Source of the DNA: Yinghuangia seranimata
Lineage (GTDB): Bacteria; Actinomycetota; Actinomycetes; Streptomycetales; Streptomycetaceae
DNA length: 64,000 nucleotides
Assembly (NCBI RefSeq): GCF_029953285.1
Contig: NZ_JASAOI010000008.1
Location: 62,001-126,000 of the forward strand
Direction of reading: 5' to 3'
This document shows, one piece after another, positions 14,548-23,191 of the stretch. A program made the translations under genes and the position numbers. The first letter of the stretch is position 1. Each line of letters opens with the position of its first letter. Under the pieces are notes generated by a model. It saw nothing but the letters and a program-made list of their open reading frames with translations, ran no database searches and was not told the origin of the DNA.

Positions 14548-17085
14548 TCACACCGGGTCGGGCACCGCGAGGAGGCACAGCAGCGAGCAGGCCACCGCCG
14601 CGGAGCGTTCGCTGGTCGTCGGCGGCGTGCCGGGCGGCGAGTTCGCGGCGACGAAGCTCGCGGACGCGGTGTTCTTCAGTGGCAGCGCCAGCAGGAACGA
14701 GTTGCAGTAGATCTGTCGGCTGCTCCCGGCGGCGAGGGTGAAGGTGCCGGCGGCTTGTCGGCACGACGGTGTGGTGGCGTCGTTGACGGTGGCGGAAGCG
14801 GCGTCCACCGGGCCCGCGTTGGTGACGGTGATCCGCCAGTGCGCGGTGCCCAACAGCCCGAGCAGGCCGACGGGACTGGTCTTCGCCCATGGCCCGGGTC
14901 CGCCGGGTGCGCAGTCGTGCGGGTTGAGCGAGCCGCAGATCTCCTTGTTGACGGTGATGTCGGGCTGGCAGGCGGCCCCCGGCGCCACGGTGGTGGTGAC
15001 GGTGTTGGAGGTGAACGCGCCGGTCGGGTCGGCGCCGGTCGCGGTGTTGCTGATCGAGGTGGTCGCGCAGTCTGCGGTCACCGTGGTGCGGAAGCAGATC
15101 TGCGGCGGGTCGCCCCGGTACTCGACGACCAGCGCCGGGTGGTTGTCGCCGCCGAAGTCGCCCGCCGTGGTGAGGACGAGCTGCGCGGTGACGGTGATCG
15201 AGGGGTGGGCTGCCGGGTCGATGCCGGTCAGGTCGACCGTGCCGTCGGGGGCCAGGCCGGGGGTGGCGATCGCGGTGCCGTCCGGGCCGGTGACCATCGC
15301 CCGCGACGCGGCGAAGTCGACGTGCGTCAGGTCGAGTCCGGTCAGCCGCGCCCGGGTGTAGCCCTGGACGTTGCCGCTGCCCCCGTCGCAGTAGAAGTCG
15401 GCGGGCTTCAGCGTGACGCTCGCGCCGCTGTGCACGCACGGGCTGGCGCCGGTGGCCGGGTCGAGGGAGAACAGGTAGCCCGCGTCGCCGAGGCCGATCA
15501 GGCAGCGGGAGGTGGCGTCGTACGTGTAGCCGTAGTCGCGGGTGGCGCCGCCGTTCACGCCGGGGTGGGTGGCGGGCAGCGGGAAGCCGGCGCAGGGCGC
15601 GGCGGTCGTCCAGTCGTGGCAGATCGTGCCGCCGGCGAGGCTGCCGCCCCAGGCGGGGAAGTAGCTGCGGGTGCCGGCGGGGGTGGTGACGGTCTCCGGG
15701 CTGAACGTGAGCGTGCCGCCGGCCAGCGAGGACAGCGTCGCGGGCGCGGCGTGCGCGGAACCGTCGAGCCCGTAGCAGGTCGTCAGGACGTTGGGTCCGC
15801 CCGACGTGCTGGTGCACACGCCGTCGGCGTGCCCGGTGGTGTCGTACGAGGCGTAGGCGCCGTAGGTGTAGTAGCCGCTGTTGGGCCCGGCGTTGTGCGG
15901 GGTGGTCCAGCCCGCACAGGTGGTCGCGGTCGCGGTGTCGAAGCAGCCGAGCGCCGGCGGACCGGGCACCGTGGAGCCGCCGCCCTGCGGCGAGGAGGAC
16001 GCGAACACCTTGCCGCCGACTGTGGCCGTGCCGCCGAGGTAGAGCGCGCCGGGGTTGCCGGGCAGGTCGTGGTTGGCGGCGACGATGGGCGCGTACGGCT
16101 GGCCGGCGCACGGGGTGCGGGTGGCCAGGGCCAGGCACAGCACCTGGCCGGTGTTGGCGACGCCGTACACGTTGTCGCCGACCTGCACCAGCCCCGCCAG
16201 GTTGTTCGCACTGCTCGGGGAGCCGCCCATGGTGGCCAGCGGGACGAAGCCGCAGTTGGCGCGCGCCGCCATGTCGACGCAGCCGACGCCGACCGCGGAG
16301 GTGGTCACCGCCGGGTAGAGCAGCTGGTCGGGGTGCTGCGGGTCGAGGACGTACTGCGGGGTCAGCGGGCTGCCGATGTTGCCGGTGGCGCCGCTGCCGA
16401 GCGGGCCGGGCGCGGTGTTGAGCGGGCGCGGCCAGGGGCCGCCGGTGCACGGCTGACCGAGCGTCAGGTTGAGGCAGACGACCTGCGGGGCGTTCGTCGC
16501 GGCGTGGTGGTAGATGTTCCACGACTCGATCTCGCCGCTGGGCGTGCGGTGCAGGACGGGCGTGAACCCGTCGCCGCCGGTGGGCTGCGGTGTCGGCTTC
16601 ACCGGGCCGAGGGCCAGCGTGGCGAGCGAGGTGCCGCCGGCCAGCGCGAGCGGGTTCTCGGCGCGGACCGCCTTCGCGGCGGTCCCCGGGTCGGTGCCGG
16701 TGAACGTGCTGCCGTCGGTGGACCAGCTCGCGTTCCAGCCGGGCGGGACGCGCAGCGAACCGGGCACGTACGTCTGGGCGTTGCCCGCACCGGCCAGCTG
16801 GTCGGTGATGGCGGCCGGGGCGGGGGTGGTGCCACTGGTCGCGTTGCGGTAGCCGAGGGTCCAGTCCAGGGTGTCCCCGTGCTCGGCGGCCGCGGCCCCC
16901 GGGTGGGTGACGTTCCGGACGCTCTTGACCAGCGTGGACGGCGTTTCGGCGGCGCCGGCGGGGGCTACTGCCCCCATGCCGGTGAGCAGCAGGCCGGTGG
17001 TGATCAGCGCGGCCGTGGCGGCGCGCAGCGGGCGTATCGCGGCGGACGGTCGGGTCTGAGCGGTCAAACGCGGGCTTCTCAGCAC
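14548..17085 (-). CDS. Secreted protein with Cys-x8-Cys repeats and C-terminal DUF11-like domain
   Basis: 845 residues. A signal peptide (about residues 1-46, ending APAGAAE) directs export. Residues about 50-165 resemble a DUF11-like Ig domain (VKSVRNVTHPG...GDTLDWTLGYRN). The centre contains five repeats in which two cysteines are exactly nine positions apart (204/213, 269/278, 317/326, 381/390, 489/498), usually followed by x-G-x-x-P, like blades of a disulphide-clamped propeller. A second Ig-like region near the C-terminus (WRITVTNAGPVDAASATVND) is DUF11-like. No sortase signal or membrane anchor is visible. The GTG at 17083-17085 has GGTGGAG 5 nt upstream. It is probably a wall-associated or extracellular structural or binding protein; function unknown. 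Confidence 0.75.
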   Translation of the reverse strand: MLRSPRLTAQTRPSAAIRPLRAATAALITTGLLLTGMGAVAPAGAAETPSTLVKSVRNVTHPGAAAAEHGDTLDWTLGYRNATSGTTPAPAAITDQLAGAGNAQTYVPGSLRVPPGWNASWSTDGSTFTGTDPGTAAKAVRAENPLALAGGTSLATLALGPVKPTPQPTGGDGFTPVLHRTPSGEIESWNIYHHAATNAPQVVCLNLTLGQPCTGGPWPRPLNTAPGPLGSGATGNIGSPLTPQYVLDPQHPDQLLYPAVTTSAVGVGCVDMAARANCGFVPLATMGGSPSSANNLAGLVQVGDNVYGVANTGQVLCLALATRTPCAGQPYAPIVAANHDLPGNPGALYLGGTATVGGKVFASSSPQGGGSTVPGPPALGCFDTATATTCAGWTTPHNAGPNSGYYTYGAYASYDTTGHADGVCTSTSGGPNVLTTCYGLDGSAHAAPATLSSLAGGTLTFSPETVTTPAGTRSYFPAWGGSLAGGTICHDWTTAAPCAGFPLPATHPGVNGGATRDYGYTYDATSRCLIGLGDAGYLFSLDPATGASPCVHSGASVTLKPADFYCDGGSGNVQGYTRARLTGLDLTHVDFAASRAMVTGPDGTAIATPGLAPDGTVDLTGIDPAAHPSITVTAQLVLTTAGDFGGDNHPALVVEYRGDPPQICFRTTVTADCATTSISNTATGADPTGAFTSNTVTTTVAPGAACQPDITVNKEICGSLNPHDCAPGGPGPWAKTSPVGLLGLLGTAHWRITVTNAGPVDAASATVNDATTPSCRQAAGTFTLAAGSSRQIYCNSFLLALPLKNTASASFVAANSPPGTPPTTSERSAAVACSLLCLLAVPDPV

Positions 17086-17112
17086 AGGTTCTCCACCTCG
17101 GATCGACGATCG

Positions 17113-17127
17113 GACTGACGGTCAGTC
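17113..17127. promoter_or_regulatory. TetR-type palindrome upstream of the secreted-protein gene
   Basis: GACTGAC-g-GTCAGTC is a perfect 7+7 palindrome 28 nt upstream of the GTG start. The compact form resembles TetR-family operators, but no TetR gene lies in the window. Confidence 0.45.
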
Positions 17128-17354
17128 AGGCCGGGGCCGTCGATCAGGCTAGGGCGGCGAACAGTTGGTTACAGGCCCGTTTTTTCCTATTGCTCACATG
17201 ATGCAGCAATACGACCCGCCCCGACCGCCTACCGACCGCTCCTGACCCGCCACAGAACGACTAAACGCATCAGCGTGGACGGCTCCGGGTAGATCGACGC
17301 ACGCAGCTCGATACGCGTGGAACGCCCTGTTGGCATTCGCCCCGGCCGCTCCGC

Positions 17355-17735
17355 TCACCACGACACCGGTGCCTTCGACCAGCCTTTTGGCACCGCGGGC
17401 TCGTAGGCCGTGAGAGCTAGATGTTCGCCGTGCTGGGCCCTCAGGACGTTGACCAGGATCTCGCTGCGCTCATCGAAGCGCAGGGTGAAGACCGGGTCGA
17501 GAACCGTCAGGAGGTCGAAGACCTCGCGATGATCGTCCGGCAGGCGCTCGGGGCCGAGTGATGCGTCACAGGCCCAGTCGCCGCCGGCGACGCGGATCGC
17601 AACCTGAACGTCGAACTCGCCCAAGCATGCGGACCCGTCGGCCCACCACTCCAGCGTGGCCGGCCCCCGATAGCTGTCCATCTCCCAAGTATTGCCGTCA
17701 GCCGAGCGGCCCAGAACGGAGTTGGAACGCGGCAA
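17355..17735 (-). CDS. Hypothetical protein
   Basis: Up to 126 residues, soluble, not recognised. It is rich in acidic and aromatic residues (YRGPATLEWWADGSACLGEFDVQVAIRVAGGDWACDASLG), reads like an alpha/beta immunity-protein-sized domain, and ends KGWSKAPVSW. The start is uncertain: a TTG at 17733-17735 gives the full length, and an ATG at 17679-17681 gives 108 residues. Codon usage looks genuinely coding. It lies 33 nt downstream of the alcohol dehydrogenase on the same strand and could be the last gene of the large biosynthetic operon, but nothing links it functionally. Confidence 0.5.
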   Translation of the reverse strand: MPRSNSVLGRSADGNTWEMDSYRGPATLEWWADGSACLGEFDVQVAIRVAGGDWACDASLGPERLPDDHREVFDLLTVLDPVFTLRFDERSEILVNVLRAQHGEHLALTAYEPAVPKGWSKAPVSW

Positions 17736-17768
17736 TGGTGCTGCATACGTCGGGGCTGCTTGCGAGCG

Positions 17769-18818
17769 TCAACCGCCTGGCGTGATCACGGGTTTGAGCG
17801 CCGCCCTCGTGTCCATCGCGTGGTAGGCGGCGGGGGTCGACTCCAGGGGCATGCTGGTGTCGAAGACGGGTGAGGGGTCGAGGGTGCCGTCGAGGACGCG
17901 GGGCAGGAGCTCGTCGATGTAGCGGCGGGTCGGGGCCAGGCCTCCTCTCAGGGTGATGTTGTGCATGAACAGGGTCATCGGGTCGAGGGCTTCGGTGTTG
18001 CCGTGCGGGGCGCCGACCCAGCCGATGGTTCCGCCGGGGCGGGTGGCGCGTAGGGCGGTCTGCATGGATTCGCGGGTGCCGACGGCTTCGATGGTGGCGT
18101 GGGTGCCGTGGCCGTCGGTGAGTTCGCGGAGGGCGGTGACGGCCGCCTCGCCGCGTGGGGTGACGACGTCGGTGGCGCCGAAGGCCCGGGCGATGTCGAG
18201 GCGGGCCGGGTGGCAGCCGAGGGCGATGATCTGCTCGGCGCCGAGGAGGCGTGCGGCGAGGACGGCGCACAGGCCGACGGCGCCGTCGCCGATGACGGCG
18301 ACGGAGGTGCCGGGGTGGACGTCCGCGGACACCGCGGCGTGGTAGCCGGTGCCCATGACGTCGGAGAGGGCGAGGATCGCGTTGAGGAGACGGCCGTCCG
18401 AGGCCGCGTCCGCGGGAAGGCGGACGAGGGTGGTGTCGGCGTAGGGGACGCGGACGGCCTCGCCCTGGCCGCCGTCGGCGCCGACCGCGCCGAACAGGCC
18501 GCCGTTGACGCACGAGGTGGGCAGGCCGTCGACGCAGGGGGCGCAGCTGCCGTCGGACCAGGCGAACGGGGCGAGGACCAGGTCGCCGGGGCGCAGCGTG
18601 GTCACGTCGGGGCCGGTGTCGGTGACCGTACCGAGGAACTCGTGGCCGAGGCGTTGGCCTGGTCGGCGTTGCGAGTCGCCGCGGTAGGCCCACAGGTCGG
18701 TGCCGCAGACGCAGGAGCGGAGGACCTGGACGACGGCGTCGCCGGGTTCGGTGGGGTGGGCGTCGGGGACGTCTTCGACGCGGATGTCGTAGGGGCCGTG
18801 GATGGTGGCGGCGCGCAT
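17769..18818 (-). CDS. Zinc-dependent alcohol dehydrogenase
   Basis: A 349-residue medium-chain dehydrogenase. The catalytic zinc ligands appear in CVCGTDLW and RPGQRLGHEFLG. The structural-zinc lobe is reduced: SDGSCAPCVDGLPTSCVNG keeps three cysteines. The cofactor motif is VAVIGDGAVGLCAVLAARLLGAEQI. It starts 9 nt after the stop of the PaaZ-like gene with AAGGAC as ribosome site, so it belongs to the biosynthetic operon. It could reduce the aldehyde released by the thioester reductase to an alcohol, or act on another intermediate. That role is inferred from context only. Confidence 0.88.
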   Translation of the reverse strand: MRAATIHGPYDIRVEDVPDAHPTEPGDAVVQVLRSCVCGTDLWAYRGDSQRRPGQRLGHEFLGTVTDTGPDVTTLRPGDLVLAPFAWSDGSCAPCVDGLPTSCVNGGLFGAVGADGGQGEAVRVPYADTTLVRLPADAASDGRLLNAILALSDVMGTGYHAAVSADVHPGTSVAVIGDGAVGLCAVLAARLLGAEQIIALGCHPARLDIARAFGATDVVTPRGEAAVTALRELTDGHGTHATIEAVGTRESMQTALRATRPGGTIGWVGAPHGNTEALDPMTLFMHNITLRGGLAPTRRYIDELLPRVLDGTLDPSPVFDTSMPLESTPAAYHAMDTRAALKPVITPGG

Positions 18819-18827
18819 GTCGGGTCC

Positions 18828-20816
18828 TTAGTCGGAGGCGGGCCGGTCTGCGGTCAGGGTGGTGAGGTCGAAGCGGGCGACGGGGCGATCGCCGCGGCCC
18901 GCGACGGTGACGTGCCAGCGGACTTCGCCGCGCCCGGCGCGTGGGTGCGCGGTGATGCGCGTGGCGGTCATGGTGACGGTGAGCGGGTCGCCGGGGCGGA
19001 CCGGGGCGAGGAAGCGCAGGTTGTCGAGACCCAGGTTGGCGAGCACGGGCCCGGGTTCGGGTGGGACGAGCATGCCCGTTGCGACGGCGGCGACCAGGTG
19101 GCCGTGGGCGACGATGCCTCGGTAGAGCGGGTGGCGTGCGGCGGCGGCCTCGTCGGTGTGCAGGTAGTAGTGGTCGCCGGTGAGTTCGGCGAAAGCGGCG
19201 ATGTCCTCGCGGGTGACGGTACGGGGGCCGGCGGTGACGGTGTCGCCGAGCCGCAGGTCGCTGAGGTACAGGCTCAGCGGGTTGGTACCACGGGTGGGGT
19301 GCGGGGCGCCCGGTGTCCAACGGTCGGTGGCGGCGGTCAGGTGGGCCGGGGTGCCGCTGACGGTTGTTGCGGTGAGGCGTGTGCGGATGCGGTCCGTGGC
19401 GTCGGGTGCCGGTGGCGGTTCCGCGGGGTGTGCGGGCTCGGGGTTGAGAAGGTGCACGTGTTCGTGCGTGGGGGCCATCGCGCGTGCGAGTTCGCGGGCG
19501 TGGCCCGGGTCTTCGGTGACGATCCAGCTGCGCAGGCCGCTGCCGCCGAGGGTGAGTGCCGCGGCGATGTCGTCGGTGGTGCGGTACGGGATGAGCGTCG
19601 CGACGGGGCCGAACGCCTCGACGCGGTGCAGGTCTCGGGCGTACGGCTCGTCTGCGGCGAGCAGGACCGGAGGCATGTACGCGCCCGGCCCGAACTCATC
19701 TGCTGCGACGACTATTTCCTTGGGCGTCCCGCACATGGTGCGGGCCGACGCGCGCAGTTGGGCGAGCGCGGACAGCACGCGGCGCCGGTGTGCCGCGTCG
19801 ACGAGGGGGCCGAGGACGCCGTCCGCGTGTGCCGGGTCGCCCAGGCGCAAGGCGCGCAGGGCCTCCGAGGCCGCTTCGCCGACGGCGTCCCTCAGCGCGG
19901 CGGGCACGAAGGCTCGGCGCACGGCTCGGCGGGTCTGGCCGTTGTGGGTGGACATGCCTGCTGCCAGGCGATCCACGAACAGGCGGAACGCCGGCCCCCC
20001 GGCTGCGACGTCCGGGCCCAGGACGGCGCAGTCGAGGACGCCGGCCGCGAACTCGGCGCGCGGCGGCGCCGGCATCGAGGCCAGCCGGGTGCGGAGCCGC
20101 CGTGCCGTGGCGGCCGTGCCGGTGAAGCGGACCAGGTCGTGGGGGCCGAGGTGGTGTGTCGGATCGGTGGGGCCGGTGACGAGCTGTAGGCAGCCTGGTG
20201 GGAGGCTCGCGCATTCGCTGATCCGCCGTACGAGGTGGGCGGTCAGCTCGGCAGTGCGGCGCGACGGCCGGACGATGACCGGCATCCCGGTCAGCAGGGC
20301 GCTCGCGAAGGCGTCGAGCATCGTGGTCACCGGGTCGGCGAATCCGGTGATGTGGACGGCGATTCCGGGCGGGGCGGCGGCGAGGAGGGCCGACGGTGAC
20401 CCGCTCGCCGCGTGATGGGCCGGGTCGACGAGCAGTCGCCCGTCGTTCGTCGTCTCCCCCGCGAAGCGACGTGTGACGGAGTCGGCCTGACGGCGCATGC
20501 TGTCGATCCCGGCCCGGACGTCGCGCTCGGCGTCGGCCGGTGCGCCGCCGAGGCGGATCAGGGCGACGAACTCCGCCTGGTACGTGCCGAGATGCCGTGC
20601 CAGCAGCACGAGTGCCCGGGCGCGCCCCGCGAAGCCGAGGCCGTGCAGCGCGGGGATGCCGACCGCGCGGGCGTAGGCGACGGCCGGCGCGGTGTCGACG
20701 GGGACGGCGGTGACCCGGTATGCCTCCTCCCCGTGCACGGCGTGCCGCCGGGGTGTCCCGGCGTCCGTGGGCGTGCGCCACTCGCCGCACTGGTAGTGCG
20801 GCACGGGCCCGGTCAC
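18828..20816 (-). CDS. PaaZ-like aldehyde dehydrogenase/MaoC fusion with a degenerate ALDH domain
   Basis: 662 residues with the domain order of PaaZ: an aldehyde-dehydrogenase-fold half (about 1-500) and a MaoC (R)-hydratase domain (about 515-662). The hydratase catalytic pair is kept (Asp548 and His553 in TGDHYYLHTD), with the PaaZ-like VAHGHLVAAVATG and LGLDNLRFLAPVRPGD stretches. In the ALDH half the catalytic Cys of GQKCT is replaced by Arg (GQTRRAVRR, residue 296), and the Glu of MEADSLN is replaced by Ala (EFAAGVLDCAVLG). It should be dead as a dehydrogenase but active as a hydratase/dehydratase. The GTG start overlaps the AraC gene (GTGA). Proposed role: dehydratase of the polyketide cycle. 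Confidence 0.85.
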   Translation of the reverse strand: MTGPVPHYQCGEWRTPTDAGTPRRHAVHGEEAYRVTAVPVDTAPAVAYARAVGIPALHGLGFAGRARALVLLARHLGTYQAEFVALIRLGGAPADAERDVRAGIDSMRRQADSVTRRFAGETTNDGRLLVDPAHHAASGSPSALLAAAPPGIAVHITGFADPVTTMLDAFASALLTGMPVIVRPSRRTAELTAHLVRRISECASLPPGCLQLVTGPTDPTHHLGPHDLVRFTGTAATARRLRTRLASMPAPPRAEFAAGVLDCAVLGPDVAAGGPAFRLFVDRLAAGMSTHNGQTRRAVRRAFVPAALRDAVGEAASEALRALRLGDPAHADGVLGPLVDAAHRRRVLSALAQLRASARTMCGTPKEIVVAADEFGPGAYMPPVLLAADEPYARDLHRVEAFGPVATLIPYRTTDDIAAALTLGGSGLRSWIVTEDPGHARELARAMAPTHEHVHLLNPEPAHPAEPPPAPDATDRIRTRLTATTVSGTPAHLTAATDRWTPGAPHPTRGTNPLSLYLSDLRLGDTVTAGPRTVTREDIAAFAELTGDHYYLHTDEAAAARHPLYRGIVAHGHLVAAVATGMLVPPEPGPVLANLGLDNLRFLAPVRPGDPLTVTMTATRITAHPRAGRGEVRWHVTVAGRGDRPVARFDLTTLTADRPASD

Positions 20817-21808
20817 GGCCGGTTCCCGGCGCCCGGCGACACCAGCGCGGGCTCGGGGCGTGGGCCGTCGCCGCGGGCGTCGGGCCGGGCGGGGCCGGCC
20901 GGGGTGAGCCCGGCGAGCGCCGCGGAGCGGTAGACGGACGGTGTCACGGCGTACGCGGCCTTGAACATCCTTTGGAAATGGCTGAGGTCGCGGTAGCCGA
21001 CCTTCATACAGATGTCGGACAAGGCAAGATCCGTTTTCAGCAGAAGCGCTTGCGCGCGCTCCATGCGCAAGGCGGTGACGAAGTCGATGAACCGGCCACC
21101 GGTGTGCTTCTTGAAGGTCCGCGAGAAGTGGTATTTGCTCATCTGCGCGACGCGGGCGGCGGATTCCAGGGTCAGGTCGTTGTCGGCGAAGTTGTCGGTG
21201 ATGTACGAGACCGCGGCGGCCACCTGAAGCGCGGCGGCGCGGTCGTCGCGCTTCGACGGATGCCCGCCGGGCATCGGGGCGTCCTCGCGCAGCCGGGCGA
21301 CGAACCACAGAAGATCGTCCGCGAACGCCCGCGCGCCGTCGTGCTCCCGCCCCGGCCCGAGGCCGGACGGCGGACGCTCGTATGCCGGTACGTGCAGGGC
21401 CTTGGGGACGACCACGGCCCCCAACGCGGCCAGCACGACGCGGAGGTGGTCCACCGCGTGGGTGCTCTGCCCGACGCCGACCGACACGATGCCGACCGGT
21501 TTGCGGCGTACGGCGCCTCCCGCGAGCCGGTCCAGGGCGAGTTGGACCTCGCCTGAGGAGGAGTCGTTGCGCACGCCGGCGAGCAGGACCAGGCCGTGGG
21601 CGCGGTGTGCCCAGGTGCTCAGGGTGTCGTCGGTCGGGCTGTGGCGGCCGGGCGGCCCGACCTGGATCCAGTGGGCGGGCCGCCCGGTGGCCGTGCTGAT
21701 CGTGTCGTGCAGGGTCGGGAGCACGTGGGCGAGTCCCGGTAACCCCGCGGGCACGTCGCTGACGACGAGGATGGTGGGCGGGTTGCTTCGGGAAGGCGGC
21801 GAAGTCAT
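20813..21808 (-). CDS. AraC-family regulator with N-terminal FMN-reductase-like domain
   Basis: 331 residues. Residues about 10-155 look like an NADPH-dependent FMN reductase/flavodoxin fold: PTILVVSDVPAGLPGLAHVLPTL, then AHGLVLLAGVRNDSSSGE, then RRKPVGIVSVGVGQSTHAVDHLRVVLAALGAVVVP. Residues about 210-310 are a typical AraC double helix-turn-helix (LTLESAARVAQMSKYHFSRTFKKHTGGRFIDFV...LSDICMKVGYRDLSHFQRMFKAAYAVTPSVYR). The combination suggests redox- or flavin-sensing control. The ATG at 21806-21808 has GGAGG 7 nt upstream. It lies within the biosynthetic operon and is the probable pathway-specific regulator. Confidence 0.85.
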   Translation of the reverse strand: MTSPPSRSNPPTILVVSDVPAGLPGLAHVLPTLHDTISTATGRPAHWIQVGPPGRHSPTDDTLSTWAHRAHGLVLLAGVRNDSSSGEVQLALDRLAGGAVRRKPVGIVSVGVGQSTHAVDHLRVVLAALGAVVVPKALHVPAYERPPSGLGPGREHDGARAFADDLLWFVARLREDAPMPGGHPSKRDDRAAALQVAAAVSYITDNFADNDLTLESAARVAQMSKYHFSRTFKKHTGGRFIDFVTALRMERAQALLLKTDLALSDICMKVGYRDLSHFQRMFKAAYAVTPSVYRSAALAGLTPAGPARPDARGDGPRPEPALVSPGAGNRP

Positions 21809-21934
21809 GGGGCGACCTCCGGAATTCGAGTCGCGCCCAGCCTAGGAAGGTCGAGATGAGAATCCCGTGAGTATGAACTGTGTTAATACTGATAACGGTT
21901 GACGAATGCCGTTCCAGCGCGCCGGAGTTCGCGA

Positions 21935-23191
21935 TCATGGCCGGCTCCCCGGCGATTCCCGGTGTCCTTCCATCGTGTGGAGGGGCGGGATTTTCGAAAG
22001 CGGAAGGAAACCGGCCGCTTCGAAGTAGTCGAAGTAGACGCCGACGAGCGCGCCGTCCAGCGGCGGGCAGGCCATGCCGACGCCTTCCAGGTCCCGGACG
22101 GTGTCCCGGTCGTCGACCACCGGCGGGCGGCCGGCTCCGGTCAGCAGCGCCCGGTAGTACGGCACGAGGACGCCCGCCTTGAGCAACGCCCCGTCGTGCC
22201 CGTGCCGCGCCGCCCACAGGCGTTCGAGCCACTCGTCCGGCGGGGCGTAGGACACGGGGAAACGCTTGGCCACATGGCCGATCAGCTCGCGCAGCGGCAT
22301 GCGCGAGGGGTTGACCAGGTACCGGACGGGAGCGCGTCCGACGTGGGCTGCGCTGTCGTGTGCCGACAGCCGGACGATCGCGCGGGCGACGTGGTCGACC
22401 GGTGAGAACGACACATCGGGCCCGTCGTCGTCGGACGCCCCGACCTCGGGGGCGAGACCGAGCAGAGCGATCGCCCGAACGAAGTGCCATATGCCGTCGT
22501 CGAGTTGGCAGGCCCCGGTGATCGAGTGGCCGCTGATCCGGCCGGGGCGGTGGATCCGCACCGGCAGCCCGCGCTCGCCCGCCTGCTGGACGAGGCGTTC
22601 GGCGACCCACTTGCCGGTGACGTAGCCGGATCCGGGGCGTCCGGGCGGCGGGGGCGGCGCGGACGGGTCCGAGGGGTCGCCGGGGACGGCCGCGGTGGAG
22701 ACGAAGCTGAGCGGCTTGCGCCGGTGTTCGGAGGCCAGCCGGATGATCTCCACGGTGCCGGCCACATTGGCAGCGCGCAGCGCGGCGTACGGCGCCGCGT
22801 GGCCGACCTGGGCGCCGTTGTGCTGGACGGCGTCGATCCGTTCGGCGAGTCCCGTCCAGCGGGCGGGGGTCAGGCCTAGGCGGGGTGCCGTCAGGTCTCC
22901 GGCGACGGGCACGACGCGCTCGGCCACACGGCCGTCCCAGATCAGGTAGCGCCGCATGGTCTCGCGTAGCCGGTCGAAGGCGTGGCGGTCGCTGTCGGCG
23001 CGTATCAGGCACGACACGTCGGCGTCGGTTCGGTCGAGGAGTTCGCGGAGCAGGAACGCGCCGAGGAAGCCGGTGGCGCCGGTGAGCAGCACGTTGCGGG
23101 CCGGCCCGATGGCGGGTGCGTCGGCCGCGGCCGGGCTGATCGCGGAGTCGAGCACAGCGTCGGCCGCCGGGTCGGGTCCGGGCGCGCTCAC
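21935..23191 (-). CDS. Thioester reductase-like NAD-dependent protein
   Basis: A 418-residue extended short-chain dehydrogenase of the NAD-binding_4 (thioester reductase/SDR) group. The nucleotide motif TGATGFLG lies at residues 37-44, the catalytic Tyr/Lys in GYVTGKWVAE, and the family FSPVDHVARAIVRL region follows. Stand-alone relatives, and reductase domains of carboxylic acid reductases and NRPS/PKS lines, release an acyl-carrier-bound chain as an aldehyde. The N-terminal 30 residues are flexible. The GTG at 23191 overlaps the transacylase stop (GTGA). In this operon it is the likely chain-release enzyme; no thioesterase is present. Confidence 0.82.
   Translation of the reverse strand: MSAPGPDPAADAVLDSAISPAAADAPAIGPARNVLLTGATGFLGAFLLRELLDRTDADVSCLIRADSDRHAFDRLRETMRRYLIWDGRVAERVVPVAGDLTAPRLGLTPARWTGLAERIDAVQHNGAQVGHAAPYAALRAANVAGTVEIIRLASEHRRKPLSFVSTAAVPGDPSDPSAPPPPPGRPGSGYVTGKWVAERLVQQAGERGLPVRIHRPGRISGHSITGACQLDDGIWHFVRAIALLGLAPEVGASDDDGPDVSFSPVDHVARAIVRLSAHDSAAHVGRAPVRYLVNPSRMPLRELIGHVAKRFPVSYAPPDEWLERLWAARHGHDGALLKAGVLVPYYRALLTGAGRPPVVDDRDTVRDLEGVGMACPPLDGALVGVYFDYFEAAGFLPLSKIPPLHTMEGHRESPGSRP

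Noticed and set aside
13549-17118. 1,189-codon plus-strand open frame
   Set aside because: Antisense to the kinase and secreted-protein genes, which have clear motifs; the frame itself has none.
18828-20816. Tropolone or phenylacetate-degradation locus
   Set aside because: Only the PaaZ-like gene fits. No PaaA-E epoxidase, PaaG isomerase or PaaK ligase genes are present, and all neighbours are PKS-type.
21841-21934. AGTAT/ATACT inverted repeat upstream of the AraC gene as its autoregulatory site
   Set aside because: Arms are only 5 bp with an 11-nt spacer in a locally AT-rich patch; not distinguishable from chance.
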